Origin: Embleya hyalina
Lineage (GTDB): Bacteria; Actinomycetota; Actinomycetes; Streptomycetales; Streptomycetaceae
Reading direction: 5' to 3'
Assembly (NCBI RefSeq): GCF_003967355.1
Contig: NZ_BIFH01000023.1
Span: forward strand, 261,131-319,805
Length of the DNA: 58,675 bases
The notes under the pieces are model-generated. The model did no database searches and was not told the DNA's origin. It was given only the letters and a program-made list of their open reading frames with translations. The position numbers and the translations under genes were made by a program. Numbering within the stretch: the stretch's first letter is position 1; every line of letters starts with the position of its first letter. Below, piece after piece: positions 26,719 through 35,381 of the stretch.

Positions 26719-26733
26719 CTGACTGCTCATCAG
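26719..26733. promoter_or_regulatory. CTGAC-N5-GTCAG operator (site 4, one mismatch)
   Basis: CTGACTGCTCATCAG, one mismatch in the right half-site, 122 bases upstream of the alcohol dehydrogenase gene. Confidence 0.6.
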
Positions 26734-26855
26734 TTCCGGGCTAGAGTGCCGCGCGGGTACGCGTGCGCGCTCGGAATTCGGTTCCGGAGACGGTCGGGTC
26801 GGTCAGCCGTCGAGCGCCCCGGCTCGTCAGCCCATTTCCGATGGAGGAGGAACCG

Positions 26856-27923
26856 GTGAAGGGCGTTCTTTTCGACGGCAAGGAAGCCTCGATCGTCGAC
26901 GACCTGGAGGTGCGCGCGCCCGGGGCCAACGAGGTCCTGGTGAAGATCGGCGCGGCCGGTCTGTGCCACAGCGACATCTCGGTGATCAACGGCACCATCC
27001 CCTTCCCGCCCCCGGTCGTGCTCGGGCACGAGGGCGCGGGAGTCGTGGAGGCCGTGGGCGAGTTGGTGACCCACGTCAAGGCCGGTGACCACGTCGCGCT
27101 CTCCACGCTGGCCTCGTGCGGCGCGTGCCGTGAGTGCGACCGGGGTCGGCCGACGATGTGTGCCAAGAGCTTCGGCCAGCTGAACCAGCCGTTCACGCGC
27201 GGCGGCAAGCCGGTCTACAACTTCGCGGGCCTGTCGGTGTTCGCCGAGCAGATCGTGGTCAAGGGCGTCCAGGCGGTGAAGATCCCCAAGGACATCCCCC
27301 TGGCCTCCGCCGCGCTGATCGGCTGCGGGGTGCTGACGGGTGTGGGAGCGGTGCTCAACCGGGCGAAGGTACAGCCCGGCGACACGGTCGCGGTGATCGG
27401 CACCGGCGGCATCGGGCTGAACGTGATCCAGGGCGCGAAGCTCGCGGGCGCGGTCCGCATCGTGGCCGTCGACGCGAACCCGGCGAAGGAGGCGGTGGCG
27501 CGCGAGTTCGGCGCGACCGACTTCGTCGACGCACGCGCCGTGGAGGACTCGGTCAAGGCGGTACAGGGACTCGTCCCGGGCGGCGTGGACCACGCGTTCG
27601 AGTGCGTCGGGCACGTCGCGGTGATCCGCAACGCGATCGACATGCTCGGCCGGGCCGGCCAGGCGATCATCCTGGGCGTGGCGCCGTCGGACGCCGAGGC
27701 GTCGTTCCACGTGTCCTCGATGTTCCTGGACAAGTCGATCATGGGCTGCCGCTACGGCTCCTCGCGCCCGCAGTACGACATCGCGCGCTACGCCGACCTG
27801 TACCGGACCGGCGCGCTCAAGCTCGACGAACTCGTCACCCGGACCTACGCGTTGGACGACTTCCACCAGGCGGTGGAGGACGCCGAGGCGGGCAAGGTCG
27901 CCCGAGGCGTCTTCGTCTTCTGA
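26856..27923 (+). CDS. Zinc-dependent alcohol dehydrogenase (MDR family)
   Basis: A 355-residue medium-chain dehydrogenase. Catalytic zinc ligands are Cys37, His58 and Cys157, with Glu59 next to His58. Structural zinc ligands are Cys88, Cys91, Cys94 and Cys102. The NAD motif is GTGGIG (182-187). The GTG start is preceded by a perfect GGAGGAGG. It has its own operator palindrome and a strong terminator, so it is a single-gene unit of the catabolic regulon, probably oxidising a primary alcohol intermediate to an aldehyde. It could also be an NDMA-dependent-type enzyme. Confidence 0.9.
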   Translation: MKGVLFDGKEASIVDDLEVRAPGANEVLVKIGAAGLCHSDISVINGTIPFPPPVVLGHEGAGVVEAVGELVTHVKAGDHVALSTLASCGACRECDRGRPTMCAKSFGQLNQPFTRGGKPVYNFAGLSVFAEQIVVKGVQAVKIPKDIPLASAALIGCGVLTGVGAVLNRAKVQPGDTVAVIGTGGIGLNVIQGAKLAGAVRIVAVDANPAKEAVAREFGATDFVDARAVEDSVKAVQGLVPGGVDHAFECVGHVAVIRNAIDMLGRAGQAIILGVAPSDAEASFHVSSMFLDKSIMGCRYGSSRPQYDIARYADLYRTGALKLDELVTRTYALDDFHQAVEDAEAGKVARGVFVF

Positions 27924-27979
27924 CGTCGGTCTCCCCGGCCGGCGTCCCGCCGGCCTCCGCCAGCGATCGTCGCCGTGTC

Positions 27980-28020
27980 GAAGCGCGTCCCTCGTGATCG
28001 AGGGGCGCGCTTCCTCCTTT
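27980..28020 (+). terminator. Intrinsic terminator with T-run
   Basis: A 15-bp stem with one wobble pair (27980-27994 with 27999-28013), a TGAT loop and a CTCCTTTT tail; 56 bases after the alcohol dehydrogenase stop. Confidence 0.85.
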
Positions 28021-28048
28021 TGATCACGACCGATTCCCGAGTTTTTCA

Positions 28049-28076
28049 TTGCCCTCTACAACAGACGGGATATAGT
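28049..28076 (+). promoter_or_regulatory. Sigma70-type promoter of the WXG operon
   Basis: TTGCCC (28049-28054) and TATAGT (28071-28076) with a 16-base spacer, 31 bases before the ATG at 28108, in DNA less GC-rich than its surroundings. Confidence 0.6.
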
Positions 28077-28107
28077 TTCTGCCACGCTGCGAACCGGGGG
28101 GATTGCG

Positions 28108-28485
28108 ATGGCGGAAAAGTTCTCTGTCGACTTCGCGTGGCTGGATACACTGATATCCGGGTTCGACGGCTCGGTCCAGGCGACGAAATGGGCGCTCGAC
28201 GCGCTCCACGAGACCGGCCCGATTCGTACCGGGCACAAGGACCTCGACACCGCCTGCGATCACTTCAAGGACAAGTGGTCGAAGCGGGTCAAGGATTTCC
28301 AGGACCGGATCGGCGAATTCCGTACCGCCGTCGATCTGTCCAAGCAGGCCTACGCCGTGACCGATGAGCACACGGCCACGTCCATGAGCACGCTGCGATC
28401 CGCACTGGCCCCGAACGGCTCCTCCGCGCCGGCCGGGGCGACGGCCGAGACCACGCCGAGCCGGATCGGGGAGGCGTTCGCGTGA
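28108..28485 (+). CDS. WXG100/ESAT-6-like small helical protein
   Basis: A 125-residue helical protein. The pattern of two amphipathic helices, with HFKDKWSKRVKDF in the turn region and a following YAVTDEHTA, resembles WXG100-superfamily proteins of actinobacterial type VII secretion loci. The C-terminal 30 residues are a disordered Ala/Ser/Pro tail. It starts with ATG after a GGGGGGA site and overlaps the next gene by GTGA. It would act as partner or chaperone of the large protein encoded next. No secretion-machine genes (EccC and others) are in the window. Confidence 0.6.
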   Translation: MAEKFSVDFAWLDTLISGFDGSVQATKWALDALHETGPIRTGHKDLDTACDHFKDKWSKRVKDFQDRIGEFRTAVDLSKQAYAVTDEHTATSMSTLRSALAPNGSSAPAGATAETTPSRIGEAFA

Positions 28486-29726
28486 GCTCGGCCGAGAAGG
28501 AGTTTCCGGGGCTGCGGTTCGACCCGGCGCCCGGGCTGCTGCCGGCGCTCGCGCTGTTGGCCGAGAAGGTGCGCCAGGCCTCGGGGCAGGTGGGCAACGT
28601 GCGCACCGAGATGGAGAAGGCGCTGCGGGACCCCGGGGCCTGGAGCGGGTTGGCCGGCGGCAGTTGCCACGACGCGGTACAGCACATCTATCCCGAGGTG
28701 TGGATCATGCACGACGCCCTGTCCGGCGTCGAACGCACCATCGGCGAATGGTCGTTCCTGCTCGCCGAATATCAGCGTTCGCGTACGGAACTGGAGGCAC
28801 AGGCGGTGGCGGCGCGGGCCCGGGTGAAGCAGATGGAGGGGAACCCGGACGTCGATCTTCGCGTTTTCGAGGTGATGACCACATCCGGCAAGGAGCAGGA
28901 GGCGCTGCTCACGCGCCACGCGGAGGCGAAGAAGGCGCTGGAACAGGCGGAGGACGCGCTTGACCTGATCATCGATTCCGCGAAGGACCTGAAGAGCCAA
29001 CACGACGAATCCGCCCGGAGCGTCGCCCAGCGCATCCGGGAAATCGCGGACCACCCGCCGGATCGCAACACGACGAGTTTCGGGGGCTCCAACCTCATCC
29101 CGCCCTACTTCACGAAGCCGCCGGTCAACCCCGAGGACACCGGCCCCAAGCGCGACTTCGACGTCACCGATCCCACGGCCAAGGATCGCGCGACCGAACT
29201 GGCGGCAATGGCCATGGTCGCCGGGCAAGACGGGTACTTCGAAAACGACCGCGCGGCCTCCTACATGAAGTACTGGCTCGAAGGCAACGGGCGGGACGTC
29301 CAGTTCGACGCGCAGGAGTTCCTGAAGGCGGATCCCGGGTTTCAGCAGATCCTCAACGACACCATACGGGCGAATGGGCCGAGTGGTGATTTCGATACCG
29401 GATGGAAGGGCGGCAGCGTGGCCCGGGACATGCAGAACGGACCGGTCACGCCCGAGTTGCAGGACTTCTATTACACGATGAACGGCTATCAGTATCGGAT
29501 CGTCGGGACCGACTTCAAGATGGTCAACGGCCATCCGGAGGGCACGATCCGGGTCGACATCTACAAGCGCTACAACTGGGGCAACCCCGAGGGGGGCGTA
29601 CCCCGAAGCGACATCAAAGGCGTGTCGCAGAACGACCTGGCCCGGCTCAACGAGACGGGTCTGGCCCACGACTTCGACATCGTGGGCAGCACGACCTGGT
29701 ACGCGGCCCCGGGGCTGGCCGGATGA
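28482..29726 (+). CDS. Putative type VII-secreted effector with unknown C-terminal domain
   Basis: A 414-residue protein. Residues about 1-190 are almost all helical, begin with a WXG-like unit (GAWSGLAGGSCHD near 48-60) and a coiled coil (about 100-185). After a Pro-rich linker (about 200-225), residues 226-414 form a separate alpha/beta domain with conserved-looking MNGYQYRIVGTDFKM, NWGNPEGGVPRSDI and DFDIVGSTTW stretches that I do not recognise. The layout (helical targeting half, linker, compact tail domain) is that of LXG/WXG polymorphic toxins. It overlaps both neighbours by 4 bases. Toxicity is not shown. Confidence 0.55.
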   Translation: MSSAEKEFPGLRFDPAPGLLPALALLAEKVRQASGQVGNVRTEMEKALRDPGAWSGLAGGSCHDAVQHIYPEVWIMHDALSGVERTIGEWSFLLAEYQRSRTELEAQAVAARARVKQMEGNPDVDLRVFEVMTTSGKEQEALLTRHAEAKKALEQAEDALDLIIDSAKDLKSQHDESARSVAQRIREIADHPPDRNTTSFGGSNLIPPYFTKPPVNPEDTGPKRDFDVTDPTAKDRATELAAMAMVAGQDGYFENDRAASYMKYWLEGNGRDVQFDAQEFLKADPGFQQILNDTIRANGPSGDFDTGWKGGSVARDMQNGPVTPELQDFYYTMNGYQYRIVGTDFKMVNGHPEGTIRVDIYKRYNWGNPEGGVPRSDIKGVSQNDLARLNETGLAHDFDIVGSTTWYAAPGLAG

Positions 29727-30250
29727 CGTCTGGGGGCGTGGCGAGGGAGGGCGCCCGACGGGCCCTGTTCCTGGCGGGCGTCTTCTGCGCGGGCATGCTG
29801 ATTCTCGGCCTGCTGGTCTACGGGGTGCTGCGCCTGTTCCTGTGGCACCCCTGGTCGGACGACGATCGTGACGCGCGCGCCGACCCGGGGAGCGGCGACG
29901 TTTCGCTGAGCGAGTCGCTGCGGCTGACCGGGCTCACGCTGCCGCCGGGGGCCACGAACGTGCGGTACTACGTGAAGGCGAACGTGCGCGGGACGCTCGT
30001 ACAGCTCACGTATCGGATCCCCTGCGGCACGGTCCCGGGGGTATTGGCGGACGCGAAACTGACCACCCCCGTCGCGATGGACGCCGGCGGCGCGCAGAAC
30101 GTCCGCCGGTTCGCCGAACGCCACGGCTGGCGCCCCGACGCGGGCACCACCACGGCGCTCACCGACACGAAGACGTGGCCCACGACGGCCCTGGTGAACA
30201 CGCCGCCGGCGGCGGCGGATTGCTCCGTGTACCTGGACGCCTTCAACTGA
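29723..30250 (+). CDS. Single-pass membrane protein, candidate immunity partner
   Basis: A 175-residue protein with one strong transmembrane helix (residues 14-41) and an extracytoplasmic domain of about 130 residues. That domain holds two cysteines (RIPCGTV and AADCSVY) likely to form a disulfide. It starts inside the stop codon of the putative effector (ATGA overlap), so it is made in step with it. A membrane-anchored protein coupled to a secreted effector is a natural immunity candidate. It could instead be an unrelated envelope protein. I do not know the family. Confidence 0.55.
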   Translation: MTSGGVAREGARRALFLAGVFCAGMLILGLLVYGVLRLFLWHPWSDDDRDARADPGSGDVSLSESLRLTGLTLPPGATNVRYYVKANVRGTLVQLTYRIPCGTVPGVLADAKLTTPVAMDAGGAQNVRRFAERHGWRPDAGTTTALTDTKTWPTTALVNTPPAAADCSVYLDAFN

Positions 30251-30296
30251 CCCGGGCGGCTTTCCCGACGGTCCCGGGGTGCGCCGATGCGCGCCC

Positions 30297-30327
30297 TTGA
30301 CTTCAAGTGAGCTTGAAGTCCTACGGT
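30297..30327 (+). promoter_or_regulatory. MerR-type overlong-spacer promoter with perfect palindrome
   Basis: TTGACT (30297-30302) and TACGGT (30322-30327) are 19 bases apart, the spacing that needs a MerR-type activator. The spacer carries perfect 9-bp arms GACTTCAAG (30299-30307) and CTTGAAGTC (30312-30320). No MerR gene is in the window; the MarR gene follows. Confidence 0.65.
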
Positions 30328-30384
30328 CGCCGCATGACCTGCATGGAGTGCAGGGTTCGCAGCGAAGTGCCAGGAGGAAGTCCC

Positions 30385-30852
30385 ATGACCACCCCGCAGA
30401 TCTCCGACGCCGAACTCGCCGGGCAGCCCGCCGCGTACTGGACCGGTGTCGCCTACGAGGCGCTGATCGCGTACATCCGGGCTCGGCAGGTCGAACAGGG
30501 TTACACCCAGCCGCAGTTCTGGCTGCTGCGCAATCTGTCGGTGAACGACATCTCGCCCGACGGCGCGGCGATGACCGTGCCGGAACTGCGGGTGGCGATG
30601 GCCTCCTACCTCCGCCCCGAGGACGACCTGGCGGCGGAGTCCGCGGTGCTCGTGGAGCGCGGCTGGTTGACCCGCGACGCCGAGGACCGCCTGCTCCTCA
30701 CCGAGGCCGGTGAACAGGCGCGCGTCGACCTCGCCCGCAACGCCCCCGCGATCCGCGCGGCCCTCCACGAGGGCATCGACGACGCGGATTACGTCACGAC
30801 GCTCAAGGTGCTCCAACGCCTGATCCACAACGCGGGCGGCCCGGTCGCCTGA
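30385..30852 (+). CDS. MarR-family winged-helix regulator
   Basis: A 155-residue DNA-binding protein. A helical N-terminus is followed by a winged helix (MTVPELRVAMASYLRPEDDL, then VLVERGWLTRDAEDRLLLTEAG), with the GWL-R-D wing typical of MarR proteins. The ATG at 30385 has an AGGAGG site; earlier frames lack one. The gene lies directly downstream of a MerR-type promoter, which is unusual because either another regulator drives it or it binds the palindrome itself. Ligand unknown. Confidence 0.75.
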   Translation: MTTPQISDAELAGQPAAYWTGVAYEALIAYIRARQVEQGYTQPQFWLLRNLSVNDISPDGAAMTVPELRVAMASYLRPEDDLAAESAVLVERGWLTRDAEDRLLLTEAGEQARVDLARNAPAIRAALHEGIDDADYVTTLKVLQRLIHNAGGPVA

Positions 30853-30992
30853 CGGACCCGGACCCGGACCCGGCGGGTCGGTGGGGCCTCCCTCTTTTGG
30901 TCGACGTGCGCGCGGGGCACCCGACCTCTGGCACCGTCGGCCTTTGCGCAGGCCGCACCTTCCGCACCGCCGTCTGATCCGCGACTACGAGG

Positions 30993-31028
30993 CGAAGTCC
31001 CGTCCGGGAGGCGGTGGACGGGACTTCG
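30993..31028. terminator. Bidirectional hairpin terminator
   Basis: A 13-bp perfect stem (30993-31005 with 31016-31028) between MarR (+) and the ABC permease (-). Confidence 0.75.
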
Positions 31029-31040
31029 GAGCGGCTCGGG

Positions 31041-31985
31041 TCAGACGTCGCGTGACTTGATGAGCGTGGCGGCGCCGGCCAGTGCCGCGGCGGCGTAGCA
31101 GGTCATCAGGACCATGCCGGGCCACGGGCCGAGGCCGCCTGCCATGCCGCCCTCCACGTCCCCGTAGGGCGCCACCATTTTGGTCAGCAGCGCGGTGGGC
31201 GAGTAGACGACGACCCAGTCGCCGAACTTGCCGGGGATGAACCCGCCGAAGATCGTCGGCACGAGCACGATGGCGAGGACCGCGGTGATGGCTCCGGCCG
31301 AGTGCCGGAGCATGGTGCCCACACCGAGGCCGAACAGGCCGAGCAGCGCCAGGTACGTCGCCGAGCCCACGACACCCTTGAGGATCTCCCGGTTGGTGGA
31401 GTCGGCGGCCACCGCGCGCGACAACATCCCGTCGGCGACGAGGTAGGCGAGATAGCACGAGACCAGGCCGACCACGAACATCAGCAGGCCGAAGACGACC
31501 GATTTGGCGGCCAGGACCGTGATGCGGCGCGGGTACGCGGTCATCGTGGAGCGGATCATGCCGGTGGTGTACTCGGCCGAGATGGTGAGCGCGCCGAGCG
31601 TCGCGGCCGCGATCTGCGCGACCACCGTGCCGGCCAGCGCGAGCGACACGGTCGGGTCCTTGCCGTCGTCGTCCGGGGTGATGATGGTCGCGCCGAGGAC
31701 GGCCGCCATGCCGACGATCAGCACGACCATGACGATCAGCGACCACATGGTGGAGCGGACCGTGCGGATCTTCGTCCACTCGGACTGCAACATGCGCGTG
31801 AAGTGGAGGCTGCCGACCGGCTTTTGCCGGTACAGCCGCAACGAGCCCGAGGTCTGCGAGTGCTCCGGATCGTACGAACCCCGCTCGCTCGTGCGTCCGT
31901 TCACAGGCGCGGATGGCACGCTGCCGTCGTCTTCGGCGCCCGTCGTCACGCTCGTGGGTGCCTGCCGTGGGGTGGGAATCGCCAT
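31041..31985 (-). CDS. ABC transporter permease (ABC-2 type)
   Basis: A 314-residue membrane protein. The N-terminal 65 residues are cytosolic and disordered. Six membrane helices follow, starting after the LQSEWTKIRTVRSTMW motif that marks ABC-2 permeases of actinobacteria. It starts 5 bases after the ATP-binding gene ends. The pair would export a drug, lipid or peptide. The start ATG at 31985 was chosen because upstream sequence belongs to the ATPase gene. Confidence 0.85.
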   Translation of the reverse strand: MAIPTPRQAPTSVTTGAEDDGSVPSAPVNGRTSERGSYDPEHSQTSGSLRLYRQKPVGSLHFTRMLQSEWTKIRTVRSTMWSLIVMVVLIVGMAAVLGATIITPDDDGKDPTVSLALAGTVVAQIAAATLGALTISAEYTTGMIRSTMTAYPRRITVLAAKSVVFGLLMFVVGLVSCYLAYLVADGMLSRAVAADSTNREILKGVVGSATYLALLGLFGLGVGTMLRHSAGAITAVLAIVLVPTIFGGFIPGKFGDWVVVYSPTALLTKMVAPYGDVEGGMAGGLGPWPGMVLMTCYAAAALAGAATLIKSRDV

Positions 31986-31990
31986 GGTGC

Positions 31991-32926
31991 TCAGCCTTCG
32001 CTTCCGTGGATCCGGCCGGGCCGGTTCGAGCGGTATTCGACGGCGTCCTGCGTGAGGCGCATGTAGACCTCTTCGAGGGAGGCGAAGCGGGGGGAGAGTT
32101 CGTGGAGGGCGATGCCGTGTTCGGCGGCGATGTCCCCGATGGCGGCGGTGTCCGGGCCGGTGACGCGGAGCCCTCCGGTGTCGCCTTCGGGGGTGATCCG
32201 GCCGCCCTTGGCGGCGAGGAGCTCGGCGAGCTTGTCGGCCTGCGGGGAGCGGACCACGGTGTGGGCGGTGGAGTTGCGTTCGATGAAGTCGCGCATGGAG
32301 GTGTCGGCGATGAGCCGGCCCTGTCCGATGACGATGAGGTGGTCGGCGGTGAGTTCCATCTCGCTCATCAGGTGGCTGGAGACGAACACCGTGCGGCCCT
32401 CCGAGGCCAAGGATTTCATCAGGTTGCGGATCCAGAGGATGCCCTCGGGGTCCAGTCCGTTGACCGGCTCGTCGAACATCAGGATGCCGGGGTCCCCCAG
32501 CAGCGCGGACGCGATGCCCAGGCGCTGGCCCATGCCCAGGGAGAAGCCCTTGGTGCGCTTCTTGGCGACCGCGGTGAGGCCGACCATGTTCAGGACGTCG
32601 TCGACGCGGCGGTTCGGGATGCCGTTGCTCTGCGCCAGACACAGCAGGTGGTGGTGGGCGCTGCGCCCGCCGTGCATGGCCTTGGCGTCCAGCAACGCGC
32701 CGACCTCGCGCAAAGGCGCGGACAGGTGTCGATAGGGGCGGCCGTTGACCAGGACGTGGCCGGCGGTGGGGGAGTCCAGGCCGAGGATCATGCGCATCGT
32801 GGTGGACTTGCCCGCGCCGTTGGGGCCCAGGAACCCGGTGACCGTGCCCGGCCGGATGCGGAAGGAGAGCTGATCGACCGCCGGCTTGTCGCCGTACCTC
32901 TTCGTCAGGCCCTGGGCTTCGATCAT
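31991..32926 (-). CDS. ABC transporter ATP-binding protein
   Basis: A 311-residue ATPase of the DrrA/CcmA-like export group. Walker A is GPNGAGKST (34-42), the signature FSLGMGQRLG, Walker B ILMFDEPVNGLDPEG, and the H-loop SSHLMSE; all are intact. The C-terminal 85 residues are the extra domain of this group. It is first in a two-gene operon with the ABC-2 permease. The exported substrate is unknown. Confidence 0.9.
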   Translation of the reverse strand: MIEAQGLTKRYGDKPAVDQLSFRIRPGTVTGFLGPNGAGKSTTMRMILGLDSPTAGHVLVNGRPYRHLSAPLREVGALLDAKAMHGGRSAHHHLLCLAQSNGIPNRRVDDVLNMVGLTAVAKKRTKGFSLGMGQRLGIASALLGDPGILMFDEPVNGLDPEGILWIRNLMKSLASEGRTVFVSSHLMSEMELTADHLIVIGQGRLIADTSMRDFIERNSTAHTVVRSPQADKLAELLAAKGGRITPEGDTGGLRVTGPDTAAIGDIAAEHGIALHELSPRFASLEEVYMRLTQDAVEYRSNRPGRIHGSEG

Positions 32927-33165
32927 CGAGTCCTCGTCGGGTATCGGAGAGTCAAGGATGAGGAGCCGCGACGCCCGTCATGTGCCCGGCGTCGTCGACC
33001 TCAACTCTGGAGAAGACTCGAGATCGGCACCTCGGCCCGGCGGCCTAAGGGACTCCCCGGACGCACCCCCTACGTGCCCCTGACACACGTGCGCCCGGCT
33101 CCACCCACCCGGCCCTCCACCCGGTCTGCCGCCCGGTGTCGACCCGTCGTTGCACAATGCGCGGC

Positions 33166-33876
33166 ATGGTGAGTTTCGAGAATCAGGATCTGACCGACGC
33201 CGAGTTTCGCGAGTGCGACCTGACCCGGGCCCGGCTGATCGGCGTGGTGATGCGGGACGTCGTGATCGACGGGCTGGTCGGCAACATGGTGGTCAACGGC
33301 GTGGAGGTGACGTCCTACATCGAGGCCGAGCTCGACCGCCGGTATCCGGTTCGGTTGCTGATGCGCTCGGATGAGCCGGCCGATCTGCGGTTGGCCCATC
33401 GACGGCTACGGGATGACTGGGCGAGGACGGTCGAGCGGCTCCGTGCGATGGACGCGGGCTCCGAACACCGGCGTGTAGCCGACGAGTGGTCGGCAGTGGA
33501 GACCCTGCGCCACCTGGTTTTCGTGCACGACTCGTGGTTTCGCCGTTGCTGCCTGGGATCGGCCCAGCCTTTCACTCGGATCGGGTTGGCATCCGACTTC
33601 GTGCCCGATCAGGAGGAACAGGGCCTCGATCGAGCGGCGACCCCTGGTCTCGACGAGGTTCTGGCCGTGCGGGACGAACAGTCCGCCGAGCTGGAGCGTT
33701 GGCTGGCGAGTGTGACGGTCGACGAGCTGTCCGCGGTCGCTCCCGTTCCCGCGGGACCGGGTTGGCCGCCGTATGCCGTGGGCAAGTCCGTGGTCGAGTG
33801 CCTGCGGGTGGTGTTGAACGAGGAATGGGCACACCACGGGTTCTGCGTCCGTGACCTCGACATGCAGGAACGCTGA
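33166..33876 (+). CDS. DinB-family protein with N-terminal pentapeptide-like segment
   Basis: A protein of about 236 residues. Residues 1-50 (ENQDLTDAEFRECDLTRARL and on) look like a short pentapeptide-repeat-type strand. The rest is a four-helix DinB/MST domain with metal-ligand histidines in ETLRHLVFVHDSW and EWAHHGFC. Streptomyces carry many such proteins; mycothiol-dependent or other thiol transferase activity is typical of the superfamily. The exact start is uncertain: ATG codons at 33136, 33157 and 33166 are all weak, and the family pattern favours 33166. Confidence 0.75.
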   Translation: MVSFENQDLTDAEFRECDLTRARLIGVVMRDVVIDGLVGNMVVNGVEVTSYIEAELDRRYPVRLLMRSDEPADLRLAHRRLRDDWARTVERLRAMDAGSEHRRVADEWSAVETLRHLVFVHDSWFRRCCLGSAQPFTRIGLASDFVPDQEEQGLDRAATPGLDEVLAVRDEQSAELERWLASVTVDELSAVAPVPAGPGWPPYAVGKSVVECLRVVLNEEWAHHGFCVRDLDMQER

Positions 33877-34041
33877 GCCGGCTCCTTGTTGCGACGGAGG
33901 ACCGGGTCTTGTCGGTGGCCGCCCACTGGCGCGCCAACCCGACGCCACGGCAGCCGGCGCCGTTGTTCGGGTGTCGACGTCGGCATCCTCCGGACCGCAT
34001 GGCCGGGCAGCCGAGCACGCACAGGCCCCTGTCCCGATCCG

Positions 34042-34233
34042 CTAGAGCAGGTGGTCGGCCTTGCCGGCTTTGATGTCGCGGATGAGGGTGCGGAGGGCGT
34101 CGACGGTGTCGGTGAGGTAGGTGTCCTCGTGCCCGGCGACCGCGATGTAGCCGTTGCCTTCGGTGTCGGTGCCGAGGCGGAAGCAGGAGTTGCCCTCGGC
34201 GCAGAAGGGGTCTTCCCAGGTGATGTCAGGCAT
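34042..34233 (-). CDS. DUF397 protein
   Basis: A 63-residue protein of the DUF397 family, recognisable by the CAEGNSCFRLG...VAVAG/D-like layout (here ITWEDPFCAEGNSCFRL, later GYIAVAGHEDTYL). These always lie next to DUF5753 HTH genes in actinobacteria, as in the whiJ- and abaA-type loci of Streptomyces, and are thought to modulate the HTH partner. A GAGGAG site precedes the ATG. The gap to the HTH stop is 11 bases. Confidence 0.9.
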   Translation of the reverse strand: MPDITWEDPFCAEGNSCFRLGTDTEGNGYIAVAGHEDTYLTDTVDALRTLIRDIKAGKADHLL

Positions 34234-34244
34234 TGATGATCTCC

Positions 34245-35096
34245 TCACACTTGGCGCGCGATCTTGTGGATGAAATCGCGGGATTGCTCGGGGGACAGGG
34301 ACAGATGCTCGGACCAGTCCAGTTGCGCTCGATACTTGGCCAGCTGGTTCTCGGCCCACATGAACGTCGGCCCGTGTGAGCTGTCGATCTGGACGGTGTC
34401 GAGCAGCGGAACCGGACCTTCGGCGTAGAGGACGCTCTGACCGGCGCCAGGGAACGCGCCCGCCTCGAACGGGATGACACGCAGGGTGACGTTGGGTCGC
34501 TCGGCAACTTCAATCAGATGTGCCAGCTGCGCACGCACGACGTTGCCGCCGCCGAATCGCATCCGAAGCGCCGCTTCATGGACCACCGCCCGAAACGTGG
34601 GTGGATCTTGTCGGTCCAAGACCTGTTGCCGTTCGGCGCGATGGGCGAGACGGAGTCCGATCTCGTGATCGGGAAGCACGGGAACTGCGACTCGAAAGAC
34701 GGAGAGCGCGTGGTCGGACGTCTGGAGGAGCCCGGGAATGTGCACGGTGTTCGCGACACGCATCCCGATCGCGAAAGCCTCCAACTCGGCGATGTCCAGT
34801 AAGCCTTGGGGCAGCGTTCCCCGGTAGCGGTCCCACCAGCCCTTGGCATCGGACTGTGCCATCGCGACCAGCGCTTCGAGGTAACGCTCGTCGGTGCAGG
34901 CGCAGTTGCAGGCCAAGGTTCGCAGCCGCTCGGCGCTGATCGAACGTGAGCCCGACTCCATGTTGGAAATCTTCCCCCGATCCACGCCCAGCAGCCCTGC
35001 CGCGTACTCGGCAGACATGTCCGCCGAGGTTCGCATCCGCCGCAGTTCGCTGCCCAAGCGCTTCTGGCGCTCGGTGAGCACTGTTCTGGAGGCCAT
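34245..35096 (-). CDS. XRE-family regulator with DUF5753 (WhiJ-like)
   Basis: A 283-residue protein. The N-terminal HTH (residues about 12-65, AAGLLGVDRGKISNMESG) is followed by the DUF5753 domain with its hallmark VANTVHIPGLLQTSDHALSV. It heads a two-gene unit with DUF397 and is divergent from an anti-sigma-type ATPase gene. This trio is a standard Streptomyces module linked to development and antibiotic control in studied cases. The specific target is unknown. Confidence 0.9.
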   Translation of the reverse strand: MASRTVLTERQKRLGSELRRMRTSADMSAEYAAGLLGVDRGKISNMESGSRSISAERLRTLACNCACTDERYLEALVAMAQSDAKGWWDRYRGTLPQGLLDIAELEAFAIGMRVANTVHIPGLLQTSDHALSVFRVAVPVLPDHEIGLRLAHRAERQQVLDRQDPPTFRAVVHEAALRMRFGGGNVVRAQLAHLIEVAERPNVTLRVIPFEAGAFPGAGQSVLYAEGPVPLLDTVQIDSSHGPTFMWAENQLAKYRAQLDWSEHLSLSPEQSRDFIHKIARQV

Positions 35097-35381
35097 GCCG
35101 CTCCTTCTCTCCGCCGTCCGGAGCAGTCTGCCCTGTTGCTGGGTGTGACCGTAGCCAAGATTGGGTGATTACTCTTGATTAGGTGGCAAATTTGCCCCGC
35201 TGTGTTCTACGCTCGGTATTGATCAACCTACGCACGGCGATGCCGGAAGTGCACCGCGTGAGCATGCTCGCCTGTTCCGGGGTGGGTGTGTCGCGCTCGG
35301 GAGGTAGGCCACCGGGGTCGTCGGCGGCGCGTGTTCGGCGCGTCCTGTTCCCATCACGGCTGTTTTGTCGAGGAGTTGGCC

